A DNA stretch of 14,130 nucleotides from Clostridia bacterium (GTDB lineage Bacteria; Bacillota; Clostridia; Christensenellales; Aristaeellaceae), in NCBI GenBank assembly GCA_009776385.1, contig WRFT01000018.1, forward strand, positions 1 through 14,130, given 5' to 3'. The notes under the pieces were generated by a model. It was not told where the DNA came from. It did no database searches and saw only the letters and a list, made by a program, of their open reading frames with translations. The translations under genes were made by a program, and so were the position numbers. This document shows positions 6,741 to 14,130 of the stretch, one piece after another. Position 1 is the first letter of the stretch, and every line of letters starts with the position of its first letter.

Positions 6741-7595
6741 CTAGAAGACGTTTAAGTCGCTCGACTTGCCGCCGAGTTTTTGATAAACGTACAGTAAAAG
6801 CCCCACCACCGCTAACAGTACCACACCCAACGCCGCCATGAGCGGCAGATCGCGTGTTTTTTGCACATCCTTGATGAGATTGCCCACGTTAATGAGCTTC
6901 CCGCCCCCTAACAGGTCATTAATAAAGAACAGGCCGATAGCCGGAATAAACACAAGCAGACAACCCGCCAAGATACCCGAAGTTGTGAGGGGTAAAATGA
7001 TGGTTATAAAACTCTGCCACGGACGCGCGCCCAAATCCCTGCTTGCGTCGATAAGGGAACGGTCGAGTTTTTCCGCGGCAGTGTAACTGGGCAATATCAT
7101 AAAGGGAATCAGGGCATACACGAGTCCGAAAATGACGGTGCCTTCCTGATATAACATTTTTAGGGGTTCCTGAATCCAGCCCAGCTTTGTTAATACAAGA
7201 TTGATTGGCCCGTCCGCCATCAGGAGTATCCGCCAGCCGTAAATACGGATTAACGCGTTTGTCCAAAAAGGCGCCATTAGTAAAATCATTAAGACAGAGC
7301 GTGTTTTTTTCTTTGTGCGCGCCATCAGATATCCGAACGGGTAGCCGACCGCTAAGCAGCAAACTGTCGCGCACAGCGCTTGCGAGAGACTGGACAGCAG
7401 TATCCTTAAATAGGTGGGATTTAAAAGTTTCGCGTAGTTCTCGCCCGTCACTTGGTAAGTAAAGCCCATGGCATTATTGCTTTTAAGGAAACTGACGGCA
7501 ATGATATAAACCATTGATAAACCCACAAAGACGATTGCCCACAGCGCCATGGGTGCCATGAGGATATAATCTTTACGGGCGTCTCTCTTTTTCAT
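6741..7595 (-). CDS. potB: PotB-type ABC transporter permease
   Basis: A 284-residue membrane permease with six predicted hydrophobic segments, the first at about residues 11-35. Its EAA-loop motif (LDRSLIDASRDLGARPWQSF) contacts the PotA ATPase. The FWTNALIRIYGW segment is a hallmark of PotB-type permeases. It starts three bases after the potA stop, with AGGGGAA lying inside the end of potA, so translation is probably coupled. Confidence 0.93.
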   Translation of the reverse strand: MKKRDARKDYILMAPMALWAIVFVGLSMVYIIAVSFLKSNNAMGFTYQVTGENYAKLLNPTYLRILLSSLSQALCATVCCLAVGYPFGYLMARTKKKTRSVLMILLMAPFWTNALIRIYGWRILLMADGPINLVLTKLGWIQEPLKMLYQEGTVIFGLVYALIPFMILPSYTAAEKLDRSLIDASRDLGARPWQSFITIILPLTTSGILAGCLLVFIPAIGLFFINDLLGGGKLINVGNLIKDVQKTRDLPLMAALGVVLLAVVGLLLYVYQKLGGKSSDLNVF

Positions 7596-7598
7596 GCG

Positions 7599-8651
7599 TT
7601 AGTTTCCCCTGACAAGCGCCGCGTGATCGGGCTTCCAATGGATTGCGACGCAGTCTCCTTCCCGCGCGTCATCGGAACCCTCAGATTGCGAAACAGCCAG
7701 GATATCTTGTCCGGAGGACAGGCGTATCACCGTGCGCCTGGTACCGCCGGCGTAATGGCGTTCCCTCACGATACCGGTAAGGCCCCCCTGCAATGCGGGT
7801 GCGTAACGCACGCGCTCCGTTCGCAGCGATAGCACCGCCTGTTCTCCCGCCGAAAAACCATCCGCGCACGCCGGTACACGTACACCGCAGATTTGTACGG
7901 CAGCCGTATCCAGTACCGCACAGGCTATCAAGTTGGTTTGCCCGATGAAACCGGCTGTGAATACCGTCGCGGGGCGTTCGTAAATATCTTCCGGTGTGCC
8001 TAACTGCTCAATACGTCCTTCCCGCATGACCGCGATTCGGTCGGACATGTTCAAGGCTTCTTCCTGGTCGTGCGTGATATAAACAAAGGTCATTCCCAGA
8101 TGCTTTTGAAGCTTTTTCAACTCTTCCTGCATTTGGCGGCGCAGCTGCAGATCCAACGCACCCAGAGGTTCGTCCAGCAACAGTACGCATGGTTCCAAGA
8201 CAATGGCCCGGGCAATCGCCACGCGCTGCCGTTGGCCTCCGGAGAGCTGCGACGGCATACGTTTCTGATAGCCCGGAAGCTGAAGCATTTCCAGCATGTC
8301 ATCCACTTTTTTCTTAATGTCAGCGCGTTTCACGCCCCGCAGCCTCAACCCGTATCCGATGTTTTTTTCAACATTCATATGCGGAAACAACGCGTAATTT
8401 TGAAAGACGGTGTTCACACTGCGCTTATCCGGCGGAAGATCCGTCACATCCTTACCCATCAGCGATACGCGGCCGGCTGTTGGTTCTTCCAGCCCCGCGA
8501 TGACCCGCAATGTGGTGGTTTTTCCGCATCCTGACGGCCCTAACAACGTAATAAACTCACCCTTATATACCTGAAGGGAGATTTCTTTAAGAATATCACC
8601 TTCACCAAAGTCTTTTTTTATTCCATCCAGAGCCAGAATTGTTTCCATCAT
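7599..8651 (-). CDS. potA: PotA-type ABC transporter ATPase
   Basis: A 350-residue ATP-binding subunit that powers uptake. All motifs are intact: Walker A GPSGCGKTT (38-46), Q-loop Gln84, signature LSGGQ (136-140), Walker B VLLLDEP (156-162) and switch His194 in ITHDQEEA. A C-terminal TOBE-type domain (about 240-345) is typical of PotA and related importers of small cations. Two ATGs are adjacent (8651 and 8648). The ribosome binding site is poor: AAGGAAG lies about 14 bases upstream. The 88-base gap to the DUF1667 gene has no convincing terminator, so read-through from the redox genes is likely. Confidence 0.94.
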   Translation of the reverse strand: MMETILALDGIKKDFGEGDILKEISLQVYKGEFITLLGPSGCGKTTTLRVIAGLEEPTAGRVSLMGKDVTDLPPDKRSVNTVFQNYALFPHMNVEKNIGYGLRLRGVKRADIKKKVDDMLEMLQLPGYQKRMPSQLSGGQRQRVAIARAIVLEPCVLLLDEPLGALDLQLRRQMQEELKKLQKHLGMTFVYITHDQEEALNMSDRIAVMREGRIEQLGTPEDIYERPATVFTAGFIGQTNLIACAVLDTAAVQICGVRVPACADGFSAGEQAVLSLRTERVRYAPALQGGLTGIVRERHYAGGTRRTVIRLSSGQDILAVSQSEGSDDAREGDCVAIHWKPDHAALVRGN

Positions 8652-8682
8652 TTAAACTTCTATCTTCCTTACTCTTCCAATC

Positions 8683-8702
8683 ACAGCGGAAAACTTTAAA
8701 AC
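8683..8702 (-). promoter_or_regulatory. Short inverted repeat upstream of potA
   Basis: In the gap between the DUF1667 gene and potA, AAACT and AGTTT flank a seven-base A/T-rich centre. On the minus strand TTGTAA and TTTAAA lie 18 bases apart across the region, a weak promoter match. It could be a secondary promoter or operator for the transporter genes, but the match is poor. Confidence 0.2.
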
Positions 8703-8739
8703 AGTTTGCCACCTTTTATTACAAATTACAATAGACACA

Positions 8740-9090
8740 TCATTCATTCATCGCTTTTGTGGCAATGACCGCGACACCGCTTCCGCAAACATCTTCAATG
8801 AGTATCTGCCCCATGGTAACGGGCTTATTCACTACAATGCCTTCGATGGCCGACATACAGGCGAAAATATCTTTTTTGGGAATCGGAGAGGCGGTTCTTA
8901 CCGAAAGCGGCATGCCGCCGCGTACCCGAACGACTGCCGTGACGATACGCATTGGACAGACAGCTTCCTGACGCGCGTATTCCACGCCTCGCTTGCAACC
9001 GTGCCCGGATACGGCTGTTACAGCGCCGTCCGCTGTCTCCACGCCCATACGGCACCCTACCGGACACGCAATACAGGTAACAACCGTCAT
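8740..9090 (-). CDS. DUF1667 protein, cysteine-rich redox subunit
   Basis: At 116 residues this is DUF1667, the small partner of GlpA-like and FAD oxidoreductase genes in anaerobic bacteria. The N-terminus has CIACPVGC (Cys6, Cys9, Cys13) and GHGCKRG (Cys32), a four-cysteine set able to hold an iron-sulfur cluster, although this is inferred. The segments CPMRIVTAVVRVRGG and SPIPKKDIF are typical of the family. Further cysteines are at 45, 78 and 102. It overlaps the upstream FAD gene by four bases (ATGA), with AGGGGAAAAAGAG before the start, so the subunits are probably made in fixed ratio. It likely passes electrons within a three-subunit dehydrogenase. Confidence 0.9.
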   Translation of the reverse strand: MTVVTCIACPVGCRMGVETADGAVTAVSGHGCKRGVEYARQEAVCPMRIVTAVVRVRGGMPLSVRTASPIPKKDIFACMSAIEGIVVNKPVTMGQILIEDVCGSGVAVIATKAMNE

Positions 9091-10346
9091 CGCTCTTTTT
9101 CCCCTTCTATGGATATAACGATATCGCCTTCTGCTAAGGACAAAGGTTGTTTAGGCAGAACTGCCTGTGCCATTTCTCCCGGGGTTAAGATACGGTGCTT
9201 CCGGCGCGGAAACACCGCACCCTGTGCGTGGGCACATACATAGGCGTTTTCATAAACCCTATCCACACGAAACCTGACACGTACATCTTCCTCGGCCGGA
9301 ACGGCAATCTTCTGCGGTACAGCACCCAGAACGCCGCGGCCGTCCATGACAGACAGCATTTGGCGTTTTTGTCCGCCCCGTAACAGGTAATCCGCCGCCG
9401 CGCGGCCCGCGCGGGCGGCCTCCTCGGATACATCATCGGCTAAATCGTGTACATGCAATGCGTTTCCAGCGGAGAAAACGCCGTCGATTTCTGTTTCAAA
9501 CCGATCGTCAACCAGTACGCCACCCGTCGCCGCCGATAGGTTCAGCCCGGCGCCTAACGCCAGTTCGTTCTCCGGTATGAGGCCGACGGATAATAGAAGT
9601 GTATCACAGGAAAAATCGATTTCCGTTCCGGGAACAGGACGCCTGTTTTCATCCACACGCGAGATGGTAATACCGTTTAAACGGCTTGTGCCGCGGATAT
9701 CCGTTACGGTATGGCTTAAATACAGCGGAATATCATAATCGTTTAAACATTGAACAATGTTACGATTTAAGCCCGATGAGTAAGGCATTATTTCCACACA
9801 TGCCAAAACACGAGCGCCTTGCAGCGTCATTCTGCGCGCCATAATCAACCCAATATCGCCGGAGCCCAGTATAACCACTTGACTGCCCGGCATAAACCCA
9901 TGCAAATTGACGAATTTTTGTGCCGTCCCCGCGGAAAAAACTCCCGCGCAGCGCGTACCGGGTGTTCCGATCGCCCCGCGCGAACGCTCACGGCATCCCG
10001 TGCAGAGGATGATTGCGCCGCATTCTATCTGACGAGGCCCTTCCTGACGGGAAACAAAAGAAACCACTTTGTCCCGCGTGACCGAAAGCGCCATGGCATT
10101 TGTCTGAATCCGGATGCCTAAATCCGCAGCCAAATCGATGTCCCTTTGGGCGTACTCAGGACCTGTCAGTTCCTCCTTAAAACGGTGAAGGCCAAACCCG
10201 TTATGGATACACTGCCGCAGAATGCCCCCGGAAGCTTCTTCCCGTTCTAAAACCAGCAGATCTTTTACGCCCGCCTGCCTGGCGGCAATGGCGGCTGCCA
10301 GGCCGGCCGGCCCCGCGCCGATGATTAATAAATCCGCCCGCGTCAT
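9087..10346 (-). CDS. FAD/NAD(P)-dependent oxidoreductase, second subunit of a GlpA-like complex
   Basis: A 419-residue pyridine nucleotide-disulfide-type flavoprotein. The FAD-binding GAGPAG is at residues 10-15, a second Rossmann motif GSGDIG at 161-166 fits NAD(P), and FSAGNALHVHDLAD (291-304) is the second FAD motif. CTGCRERSRGAIGTPGTR is a family hallmark shared with opine, hydroxyproline and sarcosine-type dehydrogenase alpha subunits. It overlaps the gene before it by four bases (ATGA), and its GGAGG lies in that gene's final codons. Its likely role is electron transfer between the substrate-oxidising flavoprotein and NAD(P) or another carrier. The exact reaction is unknown. Confidence 0.92.
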   Translation of the reverse strand: MTRADLLIIGAGPAGLAAAIAARQAGVKDLLVLEREEASGGILRQCIHNGFGLHRFKEELTGPEYAQRDIDLAADLGIRIQTNAMALSVTRDKVVSFVSRQEGPRQIECGAIILCTGCRERSRGAIGTPGTRCAGVFSAGTAQKFVNLHGFMPGSQVVILGSGDIGLIMARRMTLQGARVLACVEIMPYSSGLNRNIVQCLNDYDIPLYLSHTVTDIRGTSRLNGITISRVDENRRPVPGTEIDFSCDTLLLSVGLIPENELALGAGLNLSAATGGVLVDDRFETEIDGVFSAGNALHVHDLADDVSEEAARAGRAAADYLLRGGQKRQMLSVMDGRGVLGAVPQKIAVPAEEDVRVRFRVDRVYENAYVCAHAQGAVFPRRKHRILTPGEMAQAVLPKQPLSLAEGDIVISIEGEKER

Positions 10347-11779
10347 ATGTCGCCTCCGCGAATTTCTTTTGTTAAAAGCTCGCTGCCCTCTCCGAATTTT
10401 GTGATACGCATTGGTGATACAGCCAACTCATCAGAGAGGATATCCAGTACACGCGGACCGCAAAAACCTCCCTGACAACGCCCCATACCCGCGCGTGTCC
10501 TGCGTTTCACCGCATCGATATTCCCGGCACCCACGGGTGCATGAATGGCTTTTTTAATCTCCGCTTCCGTCACGTGCTCACAACGGCAGACAACCGTTCC
10601 GTACGTGGGGTCTTCACGCCATGCCTCGCCGCGTTCTTTGAAATTCATCTCGCGGAAAGGCTTACGGCATACACATGGCGTTATGATATGTTCTTTAAGA
10701 CCGGCTTTCAAATAGGCTGCAACCGCTTTCCCCAAGTGCTCACCGATGGCCGGTGCGGCCGTCAAGCCCGGGCTTTCGATGCCAATCGCCTCGAAGAACC
10801 CTGTTTGGGTATGACCTACAATAAAATCATCCGATACCGGATGCGCCCGTATACCCGCAAAAGAAGCAATCGCGGTGCGCGTGCTGATTTGCGGCCATGT
10901 CCGCCTGCCTTTATCAAGCGCTTCTTTCAACGCGTCAGCCGTAGTCGCTACATCTTCTCCGTCCTTGACATCCATGGCGGTGGGGCCTATCAGCGTATTG
11001 CCATGCGCCGTCGGCGTTATCACAACACCCTTGCCCATGACGGACGGGCATTGAAAAATCGTACGGGTAAAAGGCTTATACCCCGTATTATCCAGCAGAT
11101 GATACTCCCCTTTGCGCGGAATGAGACGCACCGTATCGCCGACGAGTGCGGTACGTACGGCAGCGGCACCGATTCCCGCGCAATTAATCACTGTTCCCGC
11201 CGTGACGCAGTGGTGCTCGGTTGTGAGTAAAAACCCATCCGCTTGCCTGTCCACACGCAAAACTTTCTCGCGGGTATATACCTTAACCCCATTGACTGCC
11301 GCGTGTTCCATTAAAGCAAAAGTCATTTCATAAGGACTGACAACACCGCTCTTAGGCACATGAAGGGCGGCGATGACTTCTTGACTGAGAGCGGGTTCCA
11401 ACGCGCGCGCCTCATCCCCGCTGATGATAGACAACCTGACGGTGCCGTTTTGACATCCCCGGTCGCGCAACAGGCTTAATGTAACCTGCTCTTCCTTAGT
11501 AAAGGCAATCACCAACGCGCCGCATTTTTTATAAGGTACCCCTAACTCCGCACACAAAGCGGGATACATTTTTGCGCCCGCCACATTAAAAAGCGCTTTT
11601 TGCGTGCCGGGTTTCGCGTCATACCCCGAGTGTACAATACCGGTATTCGCCTTGCTTGCGCCCATGCATATATCATCACATTTTTCAAACACCGCAACCG
11701 ACAGATGATACCGCGACAAGACACGCGCAACAGCGGCGCCAACCACACCACCGCCGATGATAGCCGCATCCAATTTCAT
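10343..11779 (-). CDS. GlpA/LhgO-like FAD dehydrogenase with C-terminal [2Fe-2S] domain
   Basis: A 478-residue DAO-fold flavoprotein. GGGVVG (9-14) binds FAD, and GIESPGLTAAPAIGE is the second FAD-binding motif of this fold. The C-terminal part is a BFD-like [2Fe-2S] domain with VCRCEHVTEAEI and GRCQGGFCGP, giving the C-x-C and C-x4-C ligands. Relatives oxidise glycerol-3-phosphate (GlpA) or 2-hydroxyglutarate (LhgO); no glpK, glpF or glpC is in the window. It is the first gene of the long minus-strand run. The start has AAGGAGG seven bases upstream and a perfect extended -10 promoter. Next to an amine-type importer it may instead oxidise an imported amino or opine-like compound; this is inference. 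Confidence 0.9.
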   Translation of the reverse strand: MKLDAAIIGGGVVGAAVARVLSRYHLSVAVFEKCDDICMGASKANTGIVHSGYDAKPGTQKALFNVAGAKMYPALCAELGVPYKKCGALVIAFTKEEQVTLSLLRDRGCQNGTVRLSIISGDEARALEPALSQEVIAALHVPKSGVVSPYEMTFALMEHAAVNGVKVYTREKVLRVDRQADGFLLTTEHHCVTAGTVINCAGIGAAAVRTALVGDTVRLIPRKGEYHLLDNTGYKPFTRTIFQCPSVMGKGVVITPTAHGNTLIGPTAMDVKDGEDVATTADALKEALDKGRRTWPQISTRTAIASFAGIRAHPVSDDFIVGHTQTGFFEAIGIESPGLTAAPAIGEHLGKAVAAYLKAGLKEHIITPCVCRKPFREMNFKERGEAWREDPTYGTVVCRCEHVTEAEIKKAIHAPVGAGNIDAVKRRTRAGMGRCQGGFCGPRVLDILSDELAVSPMRITKFGEGSELLTKEIRGGDI

Positions 11780-11807
11780 CGCGATACCTCCTTGATAATC
11801 AACGGCG

Positions 11808-11816
11808 ATTATACCA
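11808..11816 (-). promoter_or_regulatory. Extended -10 promoter of the redox/transport run
   Basis: On the minus strand TGGTATAAT is a perfect -10 with extended TGn; no -35 match lies 16-18 bases upstream, as usual for extended promoters. The leader would be about 20 bases, ending at AAGGAGG and the ATG at 11779. Confidence 0.65.
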
Positions 11817-11833
11817 TAATCATAACCGGCGCG

Positions 11834-11873
11834 CTACCGGCTGAGACTATTTAAGACGCAAAGTCAGCGGTAG
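11834..11873. repeat. Inverted repeat between two divergent genes
   Basis: CTACCGGCTGA (11834-11844) and TCAGCGGTAG (11864-11873) are inverted copies with one bulged base, around a 19-base A/T-richer centre. It lies upstream of the extended -10 of the minus-strand run and overlaps any promoter of the plus-strand nucleotide pyrophosphatase gene (a weak TTAAGA-17-TATGCT match at 11851-11879). This placement suits an operator controlling one or both directions. Confidence 0.5.
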
Positions 11874-11930
11874 TATGCTGATGTTAAGCAAGGTTTTTTA
11901 TCGTATAGCGTTCGATGGAGGAAAAGTATT

Positions 11931-12512
11931 GTGAAACTGATATATGGTACGACTAACCAAGCGAAGGTTGATTTTATGAAACGGCACGTTGAGCATCTTG
12001 GTATAGAAATATTAAGTTTACATGATAGCAACGCACCGAAGTTATATATTAAGGAAACCGGCAGCAACCCGCTTGAAAATGCTAAAATAAAAGCGCTGGC
12101 GTATTATAATGTTCTAAAAATGCCCGTATTTTCTTGCGACAGCGGGCTTTACATCGATGAGTTGGAGGATGAACATCAACCGGGAATCAATGTACGCGGG
12201 CCGGAGGATGACATGGATGACGATGAGACGATTCGCCATTATTCCGCTTTGGCGGCTAAACTGGGCGGAAGCATGACGGCACTGTATCAAAACGCCATAT
12301 GCCTTGTGCTTCATGAAACACAGATTTATGAATATATGGGTGAAGATATTGCCAGTGAACGGTTTTTACTTGTGTCGAAACCACACGAAAAGCGGGTTGT
12401 TGCAAAAGGTTTTCCGCTTGATTGCTTATCCGTTCACATCGGGAGCGGTCAATATTACTACGATATGGGCGGGTATATCGATAAATACTTGAACGTTCAT
12501 GATGGTTTATAA
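11931..12512 (+). CDS. Ham1/RdgB-like non-canonical purine NTP pyrophosphatase, divergent
   Basis: A 193-residue member of the XTP/dITP pyrophosphatase superfamily, which hydrolyses damaged or unusual nucleotides to monophosphate and pyrophosphate. The opening KLIYGTTNQAK is the substrate loop, LENAKIKA (Glu49) carries a metal ligand and CDSGLYIDEL contains the catalytic Asp70. The C-terminal half differs from classic members: the usual GFGYDPxF motif is absent and replaced by GFPLDCLSVHIGSGQYYYD. The true substrate may therefore differ. Translation starts at GTG, with GGAGG nine bases upstream. It is a single gene, divergent from the redox run and convergent with the solute-binding protein. 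Confidence 0.82.
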   Translation: MKLIYGTTNQAKVDFMKRHVEHLGIEILSLHDSNAPKLYIKETGSNPLENAKIKALAYYNVLKMPVFSCDSGLYIDELEDEHQPGINVRGPEDDMDDDETIRHYSALAAKLGGSMTALYQNAICLVLHETQIYEYMGEDIASERFLLVSKPHEKRVVAKGFPLDCLSVHIGSGQYYYDMGGYIDKYLNVHDGL

Positions 12513-12573
12513 CGTTTTTCAAGATGGTTGCAAAAGAGAGTGCAGTTTAATTTGTCAGCAATACTGGATACAT

Positions 12574-12607
12574 AAAAGAGACGCCGCGACAGATATCACG
12601 GCGTCTC
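12574..12607 (-). terminator. Terminator of the solute-binding protein gene
   Basis: On the minus strand GAGACGCCG (12607-12599) pairs with CGGCGTCTC (12586-12578) around a 12-base loop and is followed by TTTT. On the plus strand it is followed by CGTTTGTT, so it may also stop the pyrophosphatase transcript. Confidence 0.85.
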
Positions 12608-12627
12608 CGTTTGTTAGAGTGGTTTAA

Positions 12628-14130
12628 TTATTCGCCGTATCCTTCATAAGCACTAAAGCCTTGCAGCGCTACGTTTTCTTGATATTTCACATCGTAAATC
12701 GCTTCAATTTCTTCAATGCCGTTGGCGATGAAGTCATCCAATAACTTGTCGTACAATGCGCTTGCTTCTTCCGCCGTGGCAGCCATGATGATGATCGGCA
12801 GCTGATCACGCCAAATTTCCTCGGTCATCCGGTGACGGGCAATGCCCAGATCGGACAGCCTGTCAATGGTGGGCTGAAGGTTGGCAAATTCGTCTGTCGT
12901 GAACATGATGGGCGTCAGATAATCGGACTGCGTCGCCTCGACCCAGTCTTGAAGCTCTTCCGGCTGCATCTTGTTGACGGCAAACTTCGTTTCGTCTACG
13001 TTATCGGAATGGTTGCAGAAGGACCATACCCACGTGCCGACTTTGTCATTCTCTTCAGGGGTCAACTCGGACATGGCTTTCCTCAGAATCGGGTTGCCGT
13101 TCTCGTCCAGCTCATCATACAGCACGCCCGGAGGTCCGTACATCATATCGATGGAGCCTTCCTTGGTGAGCATGTAGGTTAAGAAGTCATAAATGCGCTG
13201 CGGGTTCTTGGCGTCTCTGGTCAGCCCGTGTACGTTCCAACCCATGGTGCCTTTTTCGTCCGCATACGTCTTGGTCACGCCGGCCTTGGGCGGATAAACC
13301 GGATCTAACACGCGGATCCAGTCGTTGCCCGGGTCGCTCTCCATGAAAATCTTACGGAAACGGTTAACGGAATCCTGTGAATGATCGTAGTACAGCAAGC
13401 CAAAGCGGCCTGTGGCGAATTTCTCGATCATCTGCTCGTCCAGATCGATGAACTGCGTTTCGAGCATCAAGCCTTCGCGATACCATTTGTTCGCTTCCAT
13501 CACAGCTTCCTTGTAGACCGGGTCGCGCAGAACGGATTGAATGTGTCCATTGTAACGAATGGTGTAGCAGTCGCCCTTGTTCGGGCCGCCGAAAGAACGG
13601 TAGAAAGAGTCTACCACTTTGTTCCAGGCGTCGTTACGGTTCGTTACGCCGAAGGGAATAATGGGAGATCCGGCGGCGTTGACGGGCGCCATATCGCGCA
13701 CCGCAACCGCGAACTCATACAGCCCTTCAAAGGTGCTTAAATCGGGGCTTCCGGCTTCTTCATAAACCTTCTTGTTGTAAAGCCACATGTCATTGCCGCC
13801 CGTGGGGCCTTTGCGCGCCCAGTGCGGAATGGCATACAGCGCATCGTTGACAGACAGAAGGTTCAGCGTGCCCGCGGCGATCTCATCGCTTAGTGTCGGG
13901 TTAACCTCCATGAACGGCGCCAGGTCCATAAATACGCCCTGATTGATCAAGTCGATATTTGTGGCTCCGCGGTCCATGAGAATCACGTCCGGCAAGGTTC
14001 CCAGAACCATTGTTTGCAGGAACTGATCTTCGGGTGAAGATTCCGCCTTGATGAAGTTAATCTTCAAGTTGAACTTATCAGCCCAGTACGCGCTGATATC
14101 ATCCTCGCCCCAACGATAATCCTGCCACCA
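12628..14130 (-). CDS. Extracellular solute-binding protein, family 1 (LplA/LipO-like), 5' partial
   Basis: The frame is open to the right edge: the 21 codons before 14067 read through without a stop (WWQDYRWGEDDIS..), so the start and signal peptide lie outside the window. The visible 500 residues resemble large Gram-positive sugar- or oligosaccharide-binding proteins of ABC importers. The GTLPDVILMDRG, DLAPFMEVNP, LYAIPHWAR and MWLYNKKVYEEAG segments are typical of the open two-lobe fold. Family members are about 540 residues, so some 40-60 are missing. The ligand is unknown; permease genes would be expected upstream, beyond the edge. A strong terminator follows the stop, so this is the last gene of its transcript. 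Confidence 0.9.
   Translation of the reverse strand, partial: WWQDYRWGEDDISAYWADKFNLKINFIKAESSPEDQFLQTMVLGTLPDVILMDRGATNIDLINQGVFMDLAPFMEVNPTLSDEIAAGTLNLLSVNDALYAIPHWARKGPTGGNDMWLYNKKVYEEAGSPDLSTFEGLYEFAVAVRDMAPVNAAGSPIIPFGVTNRNDAWNKVVDSFYRSFGGPNKGDCYTIRYNGHIQSVLRDPVYKEAVMEANKWYREGLMLETQFIDLDEQMIEKFATGRFGLLYYDHSQDSVNRFRKIFMESDPGNDWIRVLDPVYPPKAGVTKTYADEKGTMGWNVHGLTRDAKNPQRIYDFLTYMLTKEGSIDMMYGPPGVLYDELDENGNPILRKAMSELTPEENDKVGTWVWSFCNHSDNVDETKFAVNKMQPEELQDWVEATQSDYLTPIMFTTDEFANLQPTIDRLSDLGIARHRMTEEIWRDQLPIIIMAATAEEASALYDKLLDDFIANGIEEIEAIYDVKYQENVALQGFSAYEGYGE

Noticed and set aside
6919..7374. 151-codon minus-strand open frame inside potB
   Set aside because: It is in another frame of a secure membrane permease and has no ribosome binding site or motif.
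8070..8534. 154-codon plus-strand open frame
   Set aside because: It is antisense to potA over the ABC signature and Walker B region and shows no family features.
8652..8739. Possible terminator separating the redox trio from potA
   Set aside because: No stable hairpin with a T-tract is visible; only a short A/T-rich inverted repeat.
10541..11230. 229-codon open frame on the plus strand
   Set aside because: It lies wholly opposite the GlpA-like dehydrogenase, whose motifs are intact, and its translation shows no recognisable family.
10343..11779. Naming the first redox gene glpA outright
   Set aside because: No glycerol kinase, facilitator or GlpC anchor is nearby, and LhgO-like or opine-type oxidation fits as well.

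Overview
The window looks like a chromosomal piece of an anaerobic Firmicute, most likely a Clostridia-type organism. The evidence is strong AGGAGG-type ribosome binding sites, tightly packed and often ATGA-overlapping genes, family-1 sugar-type solute-binding proteins, and a GlpA-like / FAD oxidoreductase / DUF1667 trio typical of anaerobic Firmicutes and Thermotogae. This placement is inference; there is no rRNA or other phylogenetic marker. I saw no tRNA, rRNA, CRISPR array, insertion sequence or phage gene.

Left part (1-2229, all minus strand): a run of a DUF188/YaiI family protein, a GNAT acetyltransferase and a macro-domain protein with a C-terminal helix-turn-helix-like region. Past these, the first five codons of another gene run off the left edge. 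The run starts from a probable promoter at 2290-2318.

Middle left (2465-4450, plus strand): a two-gene operon of a TIM-barrel sugar phosphate isomerase/epimerase and a Gfo/Idh/MocA dehydrogenase. It has its own extended -10 promoter and ends at a clear hairpin terminator. This pair is typical of oxidation and epimerisation of inositols or unusual sugars.

Centre (4562-11779, minus strand): eight genes in one direction. They begin with a GlpA-like FAD dehydrogenase carrying a C-terminal [2Fe-2S] BFD-type domain, a second FAD/NAD(P) oxidoreductase and DUF1667, all three translationally coupled. A complete PotABCD-type ABC importer and a small PptA-like tautomerase follow. A perfect extended -10 promoter precedes the first gene, and I see no terminator between the redox trio and the transporter. 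One mRNA could therefore encode an uptake-plus-oxidation pathway. The PotD-like binding protein keeps the polyamine fold and some cation-binding residues but has lost several residues that contact spermidine in E. coli PotD, so the imported substrate may not be spermidine or putrescine.

Right part: a divergent plus-strand member of the Ham1/RdgB nucleotide pyrophosphatase family (11931-12512), then a convergent terminator and the C-terminal part of a large sugar-type solute-binding protein that enters from beyond the right edge (minus strand).

The strongest leads are the redox-trio plus Pot-importer cluster with its altered binding pocket, and the macro-HTH fusion as a possible ADP-ribose/NAD-responsive regulator.
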